This document shows positions 48,918 to 57,446 of a stretch of DNA of 64,000 bases, piece by piece (position 1 is the stretch's first letter; the number at the start of each line of letters is the position of its first letter). Position numbers and translations under genes: made by a program. The stretch is from Corynebacterium kroppenstedtii (lineage in GTDB: Bacteria; Actinomycetota; Actinomycetes; Mycobacteriales; Mycobacteriaceae). A model generated the notes under the pieces. It made no database searches. It had not been told where the DNA came from and worked only from the letters and a program-made list of their open reading frames with translations. The stretch spans positions 372,001-436,000 of the forward strand of contig NZ_CP069792.1 of NCBI RefSeq assembly GCF_016894245.1, in the 5' to 3' direction.

Positions 48918-50060
48918 CTAGCGGTCACGCTTATAGAAAGGAAGCTGAACCACCGTGTAGGGATAATGCTTACCACGAATGTCCACGGAAAGCGCGGTTC
49001 CCGGCTCCGCGACGTCCGCATCCACATAGGCCATAGCCACGGGGTAGCCCAGCGTCGGCGACAGCGCGCCCGATGTAACCTCCCCGACCTCTTTATCATC
49101 GCTGGTCAACACGGTGTAGCCGGCGCGGGCAGCTCGCCGCCCATCCCCTTTCAGCCCGACGAGTTTTCGTGCCGCACCGTTCTTCTTCGCGGTGACGATG
49201 GCGTCCCGGCCGACGAAGGCGTCCTTGCTCTTCGTCGCTGCCAACACACCGAGGCCCGCGTCGACCGGGGTGTGTGACAGGTCCAGTTCGTGGCCGTAGA
49301 GAGGCATGCCCGCCTCCAAGCGGAGCGTATCGCGGCTGGCCAGGCCGCATGGTGTCACCGCGTCAGTGTCCATGACCGCGGCCCAGACGTCGTGGGCACC
49401 GCTGTTCGGCACGAAAATCTCGAACCCGTCTTCCCCGGTGTATCCCGTGCGGGCGATGATCACGTCATGCCCGGCAACGGTGCCGCGGAAGAAGGCGTAG
49501 TACTTCACCTCGGCAAGGTTGCGAACATCCGCGCCGGGTAACGAGGCCAAAACGCGCTCCGCGTTGGGGCCTTGAACAGCGATTAGCGACGTCTCGCTGG
49601 ATTCGTCGGCCACGGTGCAGTTAAAGGACTCAGCCCGGGAGACTAATTCGGAGGCCACGGTGGGTGCGTTGCCGGCGTTGGGGATGACCAAGAATTCATC
49701 GTCGGCAAGGCGGTAGGTGATGAGATCGTCGATGATAGTGCCGTCCTCGGTACACATCATGGAGTATTTAGCCTTGCCGACGGCCACGGCTGATAGCCGT
49801 GAGATCAATGCGTGATCGAGTGCTTCGGCTGCTTGTGGGCCGCTAACTCGGACCTCGCCCATGTGGGAGAGGTCAAAAATGCCGGCGTCGGTGCGGACAG
49901 CTTTATGTTCGTCCAGTTCACTGCCGTATTTGAGGGGCATGTCCCAGCCACCGAAATCGGTGAAGCGGGCGCCGAATTTCTCATGAACATCGTGCAATGC
50001 GGTCTTCTGGGGTCCGGCCAATCCTGCGCCGGAGGATCCTGTGTTGGGTTGGTCTGTCAC
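48918..50060 (-). CDS. gcvT: Aminomethyltransferase (glycine cleavage T protein)
   Basis: Transfers the methylene group from aminomethylated H protein to tetrahydrofolate and releases ammonia. About 380 residues, starting at the GTG at 50060 because AGGAGA lies eight bases before it. Family features: FGGWDMPLKYGS, GIFDLSHMGEV, ARTGYTGEDGFEIF, PCGLASRDTLRLEAGMPLYG and GYTVLTSDDKEVGEVTSG. Lies 72 bp downstream of gcvP. Confidence 0.95.
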   Translation of the reverse strand: MTDQPNTGSSGAGLAGPQKTALHDVHEKFGARFTDFGGWDMPLKYGSELDEHKAVRTDAGIFDLSHMGEVRVSGPQAAEALDHALISRLSAVAVGKAKYSMMCTEDGTIIDDLITYRLADDEFLVIPNAGNAPTVASELVSRAESFNCTVADESSETSLIAVQGPNAERVLASLPGADVRNLAEVKYYAFFRGTVAGHDVIIARTGYTGEDGFEIFVPNSGAHDVWAAVMDTDAVTPCGLASRDTLRLEAGMPLYGHELDLSHTPVDAGLGVLAATKSKDAFVGRDAIVTAKKNGAARKLVGLKGDGRRAARAGYTVLTSDDKEVGEVTSGALSPTLGYPVAMAYVDADVAEPGTALSVDIRGKHYPYTVVQLPFYKRDR

Positions 50061-50132
50061 GTCACGTTCTCCTATCAACGTCTCGGGGTTATCACTAAGG
50101 TTGTCTCTGGGGTACTTGCACCCCTGGTACGC

Positions 50133-53100
50133 CTATTTATCCAGACTATTGAATTCATCGTCGGTAATGGCGAAATCCTCCAAGGGCGGGCACGAGCATG
50201 CCACGTGGCGGTCACCGTAGGCATTGTCAATGCGGCGAACCGGTGGGAAGTACTTGGTCCGACGCAGACCCGGGACGGGGAATGCCGCTTTCTCACGTGT
50301 GAAGTGACCGTGAGACACGGTGTCGTCAAAGTCGTCGCGCGTCACTGACCAGGCCGTATAAGGGGCGTGGCGAATCACGGAATCTTCTTCGGCGACGGTG
50401 CCATCGATGACCTCATCGATTTCGCGCCGGATGGTGTGCATAGCTTCGATGAAACGGTCAAGCTCACCCTTGTCTTCACTCTCGGTGGGCTCCACCATGA
50501 GAGTCCCAGGCACGGGGAAGGCCAAGGTGGGCGCGTGGAAGCCGAAGTCCATGAGCCGCTTGGAGACGTCCTCCGCGGTGATGCCGGAGCGCTTAGTGAT
50601 CTCGCGCAGGTCAAGGATGCATTCGTGCGCCACCAAACCATTCTTGCCCGTATACAGGGTCGGGAAATCGTCGGCGAGCTGGTGAGAAATGTAGTTAGCA
50701 TTCACCAATGCCATTTCCGACGCCGCTGCCAGGCCGTCGCCGCCCATGAGCGCGATGTATGCCCAGGAGATGGGGACGACGCCCGCGGAACCATAGGTGG
50801 CACCAGCAATCGGAACGCCATGTGCGTCGGACGCGGCATCGCTCGAGCTTTCGGCGCTGCCGGAGCCCTCTGCATCCTCACCGGAGCGCTCCGCGTCGGC
50901 ACTCGTTGTTTCCATCGGGTCAGCAGGCAAGAAGGGCACCAGGTGCTCGGCAACACACAGCGGGCCGACGCCGGGGCCACCGCCACCATGAGGAATCGTG
51001 AAGGTCTTGTGCAGGTTAAGGTGGCTGACGTCGCCACCGAATTGCCCGGGCTTTGCCAGGCCGACCAGGGCGTTGAGGTTAGCACCGTCGATGTACACCT
51101 GCGCACCGGCCGCGTGGACCTTGTCGCACACGTCGCGAACATGTTCTTCGTAGACGCCGTGGGTGGAGGGGTACGTGATCATGATGGCGGCAACTTTGTC
51201 GCCTTGCTTCTCCAGCTTCGCGTCGAGGTCATCAAGATCGATGGAGCCGTCGTCACGGGATTTCACTGCGACAACTTTCAAACCAGCCAGTGCCGCCGAC
51301 GCAGCGTTAGTGCCGTGGGCGGACTCCGGGATCAGGCAGATCGTGCGCTCACTGTCGCCGCGCGACTGGTGATAGCGGCGAATAGCCAGCAGGCCAGCGA
51401 ATTCACCCTGAGACCCCGCGTTGGGCTGCACGCTGACAGCCGCGTAACCGGTCATTTCGGCCAAACTGTCCTGCAGGTCGTGGATGAGTTCACGCCACCC
51501 CGCCGTCTGATCGTCGGGAGCCATCGGGTGAATCGAGGCAAAGCCCGGCCACGTGATCGGCTCCATCTCTACCGCAGAGTTGAGCTTCATCGTGCACGAG
51601 CCCAGCGGAATCATCGTGCGATCAAGAGCGAGGTCGCGATCGGCAAGCATCCTTAGATACCTCATCATTTCGGTTTCTGAGGTAATGGCGTGGAAAATCG
51701 GGTGCGTCAAAATCTCGTCGCGACGGAGAAGATCCGCGGGTAGATGAGCTGTCCCAGCCGACGCCACATTGCGGTGATCACCAGGCAGCCCCGCGGTAAG
51801 CTCACGGACCTCATCCAAACTATCTGGCCCGGAACCACTATCGCGGCCCTCAGCGCTGATCAATATCGCAGCCAACTGGCGAATATCCGTATCGGTCGTG
51901 GATTCACCGATAGAAATACCAACCAGCCGACCACCGAGTTCACGGAGGTTAAAGCCCTCTTCATGGGCACGTGCGACGGCGATACGCGCTGCATTATCAG
52001 TGCTGTGCTTAACAGTGACGGTGTCAAAGAACGTGTCGTGCTCAATGCGAAGACCGGCCGCGACGATGGCGTCGGCCAGCGCAACAGCATGCGCATGAAT
52101 ACGGCCCGCGATTTCTTTCAACCCATCCGGCCCGTGCCACACGGCGTACATGCCAGCAACAACAGCCAACAGTGCTTGCGCCGTACAGATGTTAGAGGTT
52201 GCGCGATCACGTCGAATATGTTGCTCACGGGTCTGGAGGGCCAAGCGATACGCGGGAGTTCCCTCTTCATCCTTCGACACACCAACGATGCGCCCCGGCA
52301 TCTTCCTGGTCAGCGAGGTCGTGACGGCCATAAACGCCGCATGAGGCCCACCGAAGAAGAGCGGTACACCGAAGCGTTGCGCAGAGCCCACCGCGATATC
52401 CGCACCGAGTTCACCCGGCGATGCCAGAAGCGTTTGCGCAAGGAGATCACAATTTACCGTGACCAGCGCTTTCTTTTCCTTCGCGGCGTCGATCAGGGGC
52501 TTCAGGTCACGCACCTCGCCCGTCGTTCCGGGCTGGGCAATAACGACGCCGACAAGGTTCTCCTCGTCAGCGATCGTCTCGGTGGTGATCGTCGATACGC
52601 GCAGCGAGATACCAGCAGCCATCGCCCGCGACCGAACAACCGCGATAACCTGCGGGTGACAAGTACTATCGAGGAGCACGACCGGCTCCCCACCTTTACG
52701 GCGACGCCCACCGCGGATCATCAGCTGAACGGCCTCCGCGACAGCAGTCGCCTCATCCAGTAGCGACGCATTAACAACGTCGAACCCGGTTAGATCCCCC
52801 ACAGCAGTTTGGAAGTTGAGAAGCGCCTCCAAGCGACCCTGAGAAATCTCCGGCTGATACGGCGTGTACGCGGTGTACCATCCCGGGTTTTCCACAATGT
52901 TTCGCCTGATCACAGCCGGCGTGACGGTGTCATAATAGCCCGACCCAATCAACTGCTTCTTCTGAACGTTTTTATCGGCATAAACCTGTAGCGCGGACAA
53001 CACGTCCTGCTCGGTGCGACGAGGTGGCAGATTAAGTTCCCGGTTCTTGATGGAATCAGGCAACGCTGCGTCAGCGAGTTCGCGTGCCGACGAATACCCG

Positions 53101-53309
53101 AGGGTTTGCAGCATCTGCTGAATGCTCGTCGCATTGGGGCCTATGTGGCGCGCCGGGAACGCCGCGGACGAGACCCGCGGTGAACTCAGGGGCGCGGTGA
53201 GGTCTGCTGTGGTTCTGATAGACGCGGGGGCCGCCCTCTGCGTGTTCTGCGGATCAAATTTCGGGCGAGCCTGTTGGGGGGACTGCTGCTGAGACTGTAG
53301 ATGAGGCAT
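50133..53309 (-). CDS. gcvP: Glycine dehydrogenase (decarboxylating), P protein
   Basis: PLP enzyme that decarboxylates glycine and loads H protein. About 1058 residues from ATG 53309 (MPHLQSQQQS). The first ~60 residues are a Gln/Pro/Ala-rich extension. Two homologous halves follow (FPARHIGPN; PLGSCTMKLN; GANLNALVG; and the PLP lysine in NLHKTFTIPHGGGGPG). A ~35-residue acidic/Ser insert (about 50800-50930) interrupts the second half after CVAEHLVPFLP. Controlled by the tandem glycine riboswitch directly upstream. Confidence 0.96.
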   Translation of the reverse strand: MPHLQSQQQSPQQARPKFDPQNTQRAAPASIRTTADLTAPLSSPRVSSAAFPARHIGPNATSIQQMLQTLGYSSARELADAALPDSIKNRELNLPPRRTEQDVLSALQVYADKNVQKKQLIGSGYYDTVTPAVIRRNIVENPGWYTAYTPYQPEISQGRLEALLNFQTAVGDLTGFDVVNASLLDEATAVAEAVQLMIRGGRRRKGGEPVVLLDSTCHPQVIAVVRSRAMAAGISLRVSTITTETIADEENLVGVVIAQPGTTGEVRDLKPLIDAAKEKKALVTVNCDLLAQTLLASPGELGADIAVGSAQRFGVPLFFGGPHAAFMAVTTSLTRKMPGRIVGVSKDEEGTPAYRLALQTREQHIRRDRATSNICTAQALLAVVAGMYAVWHGPDGLKEIAGRIHAHAVALADAIVAAGLRIEHDTFFDTVTVKHSTDNAARIAVARAHEEGFNLRELGGRLVGISIGESTTDTDIRQLAAILISAEGRDSGSGPDSLDEVRELTAGLPGDHRNVASAGTAHLPADLLRRDEILTHPIFHAITSETEMMRYLRMLADRDLALDRTMIPLGSCTMKLNSAVEMEPITWPGFASIHPMAPDDQTAGWRELIHDLQDSLAEMTGYAAVSVQPNAGSQGEFAGLLAIRRYHQSRGDSERTICLIPESAHGTNAASAALAGLKVVAVKSRDDGSIDLDDLDAKLEKQGDKVAAIMITYPSTHGVYEEHVRDVCDKVHAAGAQVYIDGANLNALVGLAKPGQFGGDVSHLNLHKTFTIPHGGGGPGVGPLCVAEHLVPFLPADPMETTSADAERSGEDAEGSGSAESSSDAASDAHGVPIAGATYGSAGVVPISWAYIALMGGDGLAAASEMALVNANYISHQLADDFPTLYTGKNGLVAHECILDLREITKRSGITAEDVSKRLMDFGFHAPTLAFPVPGTLMVEPTESEDKGELDRFIEAMHTIRREIDEVIDGTVAEEDSVIRHAPYTAWSVTRDDFDDTVSHGHFTREKAAFPVPGLRRTKYFPPVRRIDNAYGDRHVACSCPPLEDFAITDDEFNSLDK

Positions 53310-53344
53310 TGTTTCCCATTCGTCGAAGGCGATGACCGGTCGCC

Positions 53345-53630
53345 TCCCCCGCACTGTCTCCTGTACCTGAGAGCTTCGGCAGCCTCACCAACGCGCTGTG
53401 TTTACCCCTGCATAGAGAGCCCTCTAGATTTATAGGACCCCACAGGTGGCGTTGCTTCGGTCTGCTTTTCTCCTTCGGCGGCTGCATGCGCAGCTCTTTC
53501 CAGTGGTGCCTCATTGCAGCGGTACTGGGCCTGAGAGATTCCCGGGGAGGGTTTGCTCCTACGGCGCTACTTCCTGGCCGGCAGCACAAGGCGCCCGGCC
53601 TGGACAGCAAGCTCTCCCGTTGCAACTCAT
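53345..53630 (-). promoter_or_regulatory. Tandem glycine riboswitch upstream of gcvP
   Basis: Read on the minus strand, two aptamer-like units follow each other. Unit 1 (~53625-53495) begins with CGGGAGAGC and contains GCCGTAGGAGCAA and ATCTCTCAGGCCC. Unit 2 (~53490-53350) contains GCCGAAGGAGAAAAG and later GCCGAAG-CTCTCAGGTAC-AGGAGACAG. These blocks are hallmarks of the gcvT glycine aptamer. The second unit ends ~40 bases before the gcvP start, so control of translation or termination by glycine is expected. Exact borders are approximate. Confidence 0.88.
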
Positions 53631-53844
53631 AACGGCATGTTCGTCATTCGACTATATCTGCAACCCAGGACATGTCGAGCGCACTGTGCCGTCTGATTAC
53701 CTCATTTCAAGATAAAGACCAGGCAATACGACGGGAAATTACCCCCCAACGGGCGCAAATATTTACACGAACGTCACATGATTCGCGCGGCGGCCGACTC
53801 ACGCGGTGGCCGGCTCACACAGCTACCACTTCCAGCAGTGATGC

Positions 53845-54687
53845 TTAATCGCCCGCGCGCTCGATGGGATTGTTAGGATTCCCCGCCCACTGCGACCAAC
53901 CGCCGGTGAACAGTGTGGCACCGTCCATCCCAGCGTGCTCCATGACGGCAATCAAAGCGCAAGAATGCAAAGCCGATCCGGAGTACACAGCCACTTTCGA
54001 GCCGTCGGTAATTCCCGCCCTGTTGAACCGTGCTCGAATCTCGTCAGGCGACAATACTGTCCGGTCCTCGTTATAAAAATCCTGAACCGGCATGTTGATC
54101 GCACCTGGGATATGGCCGGCTTGAAAGTCTATTTTTTCGGCGATCCCATCGAAACGACGTTTATCTCGCGCATCGAGTAGAAAACCGCCGTCTTTGATCC
54201 ACTGGTCAATATCATCGAGCTCAATAGTGGGCATGTGACCAACGGTGATATCAGTGCGGAACCGCTGCGGTAAACTGCCTGGCCCAGCGATCACGGGGTG
54301 GCCCTCACTTTCCCACGTTGGCAGCCCCCCATCGAGGATGTGAATGTCCGTAAAACCCGCCCATTTGAGAACCCACCATGCGCGGGCAGAAAAAATGCCA
54401 TGATGCTGCCCATAAATGACGATAGGAGTCTTTCTATCTAACCCCCACTTATAGACCCACTCTTGGAGAATCTCTTTATTAGGTAGAGGGTTACGCCCAG
54501 CTTCACGAGAAGGAAGCCCCGTGAGGGCTAACTCCGGAGGGCAGAATTGGGCATTAGGAATGTGTTCGGATACAAACCTCGAATACGCGGTTCGGCTTCC
54601 ACTAGACCAGTGGGTGCTCAAGATGCTAATGCGATTCGATTTATTAATAGCCTTAGACAGGGTGTCTGAAGAAACATACACGGTCAT
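53845..54687 (-). CDS. Rhodanese-like sulfurtransferase lacking the catalytic cysteine
   Basis: Two-domain rhodanese (SseA/ThtR type) of 280 residues. The N-terminal domain has IVIYGQHHGIFSARAWWVLKWAG and ILDGGLPTWESEG; the C-terminal domain has LLDARDKRRFDG, AGHIPGAINMP and LFTGGWSQWAGNP. The active-site loop, normally CGSGVTA, reads SGSALHS with Ser236 where the persulfide-forming Cys should be. A Cys lies four residues later, outside the loop position. Either it is not a sulfurtransferase or it belongs to a divergent subfamily. Stands alone, divergent from the ABC operon. Confidence 0.82.
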   Translation of the reverse strand: MTVYVSSDTLSKAINKSNRISILSTHWSSGSRTAYSRFVSEHIPNAQFCPPELALTGLPSREAGRNPLPNKEILQEWVYKWGLDRKTPIVIYGQHHGIFSARAWWVLKWAGFTDIHILDGGLPTWESEGHPVIAGPGSLPQRFRTDITVGHMPTIELDDIDQWIKDGGFLLDARDKRRFDGIAEKIDFQAGHIPGAINMPVQDFYNEDRTVLSPDEIRARFNRAGITDGSKVAVYSGSALHSCALIAVMEHAGMDGATLFTGGWSQWAGNPNNPIERAGD

Positions 54688-54866
54688 GGGCCCTAGCTTA
54701 TGCGGACGAGCTCCAGACTGCAGTACGACAGGTTGTGAGATACTCCTGACAACGACAATAGTTACCTTCTAACAACCTGCTGTCCGGCCACTCACGCTTA
54801 CTGCGTGTAGCCTGCATATAGTCTTCATTTCCAAAACTGAGTAAATTTCGGACAAGGGAGTTTGGC

Positions 54867-55601
54867 ATGCATTTATGCATCGACGATGTAACCGTGAAAT
54901 ACGGCTCGACAGTGGCGGTGCAGGATGCCAATCTAGTTTTGGGCGCTGGTGTTCATGCGCTGCTGGGTCCCAATGGTGCGGGTAAATCCTCACTGCTTGA
55001 AGTCATCGCTACGTTACGAAAGCCTTCGTCGGGAAGTTGTCGTTTTACTGACAATGATCCCGATTCGGTTAATCGGAATGACTACACAGGCATGGACCTG
55101 CGGCACGTTCTGGGATATCTGCCACAAGAGAACCTGCCGAAATCACGTTTTACTGTCCGGGAGCATTTGGCTTATATGTGCTGGCTCAAACAAATACCGG
55201 ATGGAAACGTGTCGGCCGAAGTTGATCGGCTGATAAATCTGACAGAGCTATCAGACAAAGCGGATGCCACCATTGCGTCGCTATCCGGTGGCATGAGACG
55301 GCGCGTCGGAATCGCTTCTGCGCTGGTAGGTTCCCCACGTCTACTCATACTTGATGAAGCTTCAGCCGGACTTGACATGGCACAGCGTGATTCACTTCGA
55401 AGAATCGTTGCAACTGTTGCTCACGATGCCGTCGTCCTTACCTCGACTCATATTGTCGAAGACATTATTGATATCGCCGACACCCTCACCGTCATGTCCC
55501 GAGGCGCTTTCATGTTCTCCGGAGGTTGGGACGAGTTTTGCCATACCCGCCAGCTTCCAGAGCTGAAAGCCCAGTACCTAGACCTAGTAGGTGAGCGCTA
55601 G
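54867..55601 (+). CDS. ABC transporter ATPase (system A)
   Basis: 244-residue ATPase: Walker A LLGPNGAGKSS, Q-loop YLPQE, signature LSGGMRRRVGIA, Walker B LLILDEASAGLD and switch His in TSTHIVED. It resembles ATPases of ABC-2 type exporters. Followed three bases later by its membrane partner. Mirrors the ATPase at 62308-63024 on the other side of clpB. Cargo unknown; export or resistance to a peptide or lipid is an inference. Confidence 0.9.
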   Translation: MHLCIDDVTVKYGSTVAVQDANLVLGAGVHALLGPNGAGKSSLLEVIATLRKPSSGSCRFTDNDPDSVNRNDYTGMDLRHVLGYLPQENLPKSRFTVREHLAYMCWLKQIPDGNVSAEVDRLINLTELSDKADATIASLSGGMRRRVGIASALVGSPRLLILDEASAGLDMAQRDSLRRIVATVAHDAVVLTSTHIVEDIIDIADTLTVMSRGAFMFSGGWDEFCHTRQLPELKAQYLDLVGER

Positions 55602-55604
55602 CTC

Positions 55605-57293
55605 ATGGTACTGCAACGAAAAGCACCAGGCTGGTGGTTATGGGCACGTTTTCATCGGCTACCACACAATATTGTTATCGCCGTGGTGTCTACGCTCACG
55701 CTGCGAATGGCTATCCTTCTAACCCTGGAGTCTAACGGCGGCACCATTGAAATTGAACCATTGTGGCTGAGTTTCATTGCAGGCCTGCCTTTAGTATTTA
55801 TCTTCAGTCACGAGACAAAACCTGATCTATGTGCTCCCAGGTCGCTCATCCGGCGTCGACTTATTCTATTGACATCTGCCGTTATCACCGGAGCTATTGT
55901 CTCGATCGTTTGTTATCCCACTAATCTCACGGATTTTGGATCTGTTGCCATATTCCGAAATATTCTTGGTTTTCTCGCACTCGGATTGTTTGGGCGCGAA
56001 CTTCTAGGACAAACTCGGATATGGGTTCTCCCACTCGTCGCAGCTGCTGGATCCATGCTGTTTTCCTGGCCACAGTATCCAACTGTTTGGGACACCGTAT
56101 ATGGTGCTTTGCGAAGCCCCGGTTCTTTCTACTTGGATGGCACTATCGATCTGAGTATTCCCCTCTGCCTAGGAAGTTTTATCCTTTTTAGCGTCATATA
56201 TTTGCGTCAGGACACTATCGGCCGGGGTCGTTTTCATGCCAACCGGCAGTCCAATAGGTTTAGCCGCCCCACTATCTATCGTGGAGATACTCTTCCTGTC
56301 GCAAAATTACGAGCTCGCGGATGGCGACGAATTACACAACAAATCGCCATCGGTTTGGTCGTAACTATAAGTTATTCATATTACCTGTTCCAGGATAGAA
56401 GGAATTGGGGTGGCAGCCCAGCTGAACTAGCCTCCACGTGCCTCAACGGCATTTTTGTTTTCGGTTCAGTAGCTATGGCTGTTGGAACCTTTATGGGGCA
56501 AACTCGCTGGCGGACTGGGATCGCAGTCTGGGAGAAACTAAGTAACTACCCCACCCTTGCGCTCCTTAAAAAACCAGCGCTTTCCGTAACTAACGCTGTT
56601 CTCATCCCTATTATCACAGTCAGTGTTATCGCTCTGGCTGCCAATAGCTGGTTCCTTATTTCACATGATGTCTCCTCATCCGCTGTCACCTCTAAGGCAA
56701 GTTCAGCAGCAACAACTATTGGTGCTTTCCTTATCATTGTCGCCGTATTAGCACTAGTGGGAGTCGCAATTGGTCATAAGCGGAAAGGGATTTGGGTTCC
56801 AGCTGTCGCTTTTATTCTCACCCTTATCATGCTGATAGCGGGGCATAGTCAGATCGATCACGTTTCCACCGATCGACGGGACAAACTGACTGCTTGTGCA
56901 TCAATTCCAGAGATCGACCGCCAAATTTGTTCAAGCGAAACGAATGCACCTTTTCTCCATTCAGCGGCACGCACATTAAGTGCTCTCTATGCTGATGCAC
57001 CGGCCAAGCGGTACCTTCCGCAGACTTTGTACTTGGTCGATAATGCCTTCGCGCCCTCAGATAGCCCGATGGCTAAGTTTGGTCTCTACCGCAAACGCTC
57101 ACTCACAGTTCCCCGAGCGTTGCCAAGCACGGATATTTCCTCCGAACTTGGCCAAACGATCGCGAACTCCTGCAAGGATGTGCAGGCGAGTTCAGCGCTC
57201 TATCTGGCTGCTCCTGCTCCAGCGGGTCCAGACAATCCTCCACCACCTGAGGAAGACCTCATCCACCTCCAGCATTGTCTTAACGGCCAGTAG
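55605..57293 (+). CDS. ABC exporter membrane subunit with Cys-containing extracytoplasmic domain (system A)
   Basis: 562 residues with about ten hydrophobic segments in the first ~430 residues, then a ~140-residue external domain. That domain starts after the last helix with a Cys pair (LTACASIPEIDRQICSSE, C-x10-C) and has two more Cys near the end (NSCKDV; HLQHC), so two disulfides are possible. A comparable layout (C-x9-C plus later Cys) occurs in the protein at 61004-62308. Family membership is by topology and pairing with the ATPase. The substrate is unknown. Confidence 0.75.
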   Translation: MVLQRKAPGWWLWARFHRLPHNIVIAVVSTLTLRMAILLTLESNGGTIEIEPLWLSFIAGLPLVFIFSHETKPDLCAPRSLIRRRLILLTSAVITGAIVSIVCYPTNLTDFGSVAIFRNILGFLALGLFGRELLGQTRIWVLPLVAAAGSMLFSWPQYPTVWDTVYGALRSPGSFYLDGTIDLSIPLCLGSFILFSVIYLRQDTIGRGRFHANRQSNRFSRPTIYRGDTLPVAKLRARGWRRITQQIAIGLVVTISYSYYLFQDRRNWGGSPAELASTCLNGIFVFGSVAMAVGTFMGQTRWRTGIAVWEKLSNYPTLALLKKPALSVTNAVLIPIITVSVIALAANSWFLISHDVSSSAVTSKASSAATTIGAFLIIVAVLALVGVAIGHKRKGIWVPAVAFILTLIMLIAGHSQIDHVSTDRRDKLTACASIPEIDRQICSSETNAPFLHSAARTLSALYADAPAKRYLPQTLYLVDNAFAPSDSPMAKFGLYRKRSLTVPRALPSTDISSELGQTIANSCKDVQASSALYLAAPAPAGPDNPPPPEEDLIHLQHCLNGQ

Positions 57294-57319
57294 AATCCGC
57301 CGTAGTGTTATAAAACTTG

Positions 57320-57352
57320 AAAAGCCCTCCCGGACACCACTCCGGAAGGGCT
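57320..57352 (-). terminator. Terminator of clpB (bidirectional stem)
   Basis: Stem AGCCCTCCCGG / CCGGAAGGGCT (one mismatch) with an 8-base loop. On the minus strand it is followed by TTTT, fitting clpB. It also lies 27 bp after the system A permease stop and may serve both genes. Confidence 0.8.
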
Positions 57353-57446
57353 ATGAAAAATTCTCACTTGTGGGCTTACGGAAAAGGGAGCCAGCTCCGG
57401 GAACTGTTGCTTCCTAGGCCAGCCGCATCCTTTCCCGCCGCGACAC

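Noticed and set aside
50367..51656. 429-codon open frame on the plus strand
   Set aside because: Lies fully antisense to gcvP in a GC-rich region where long shadow frames are common; the protein has no family features.
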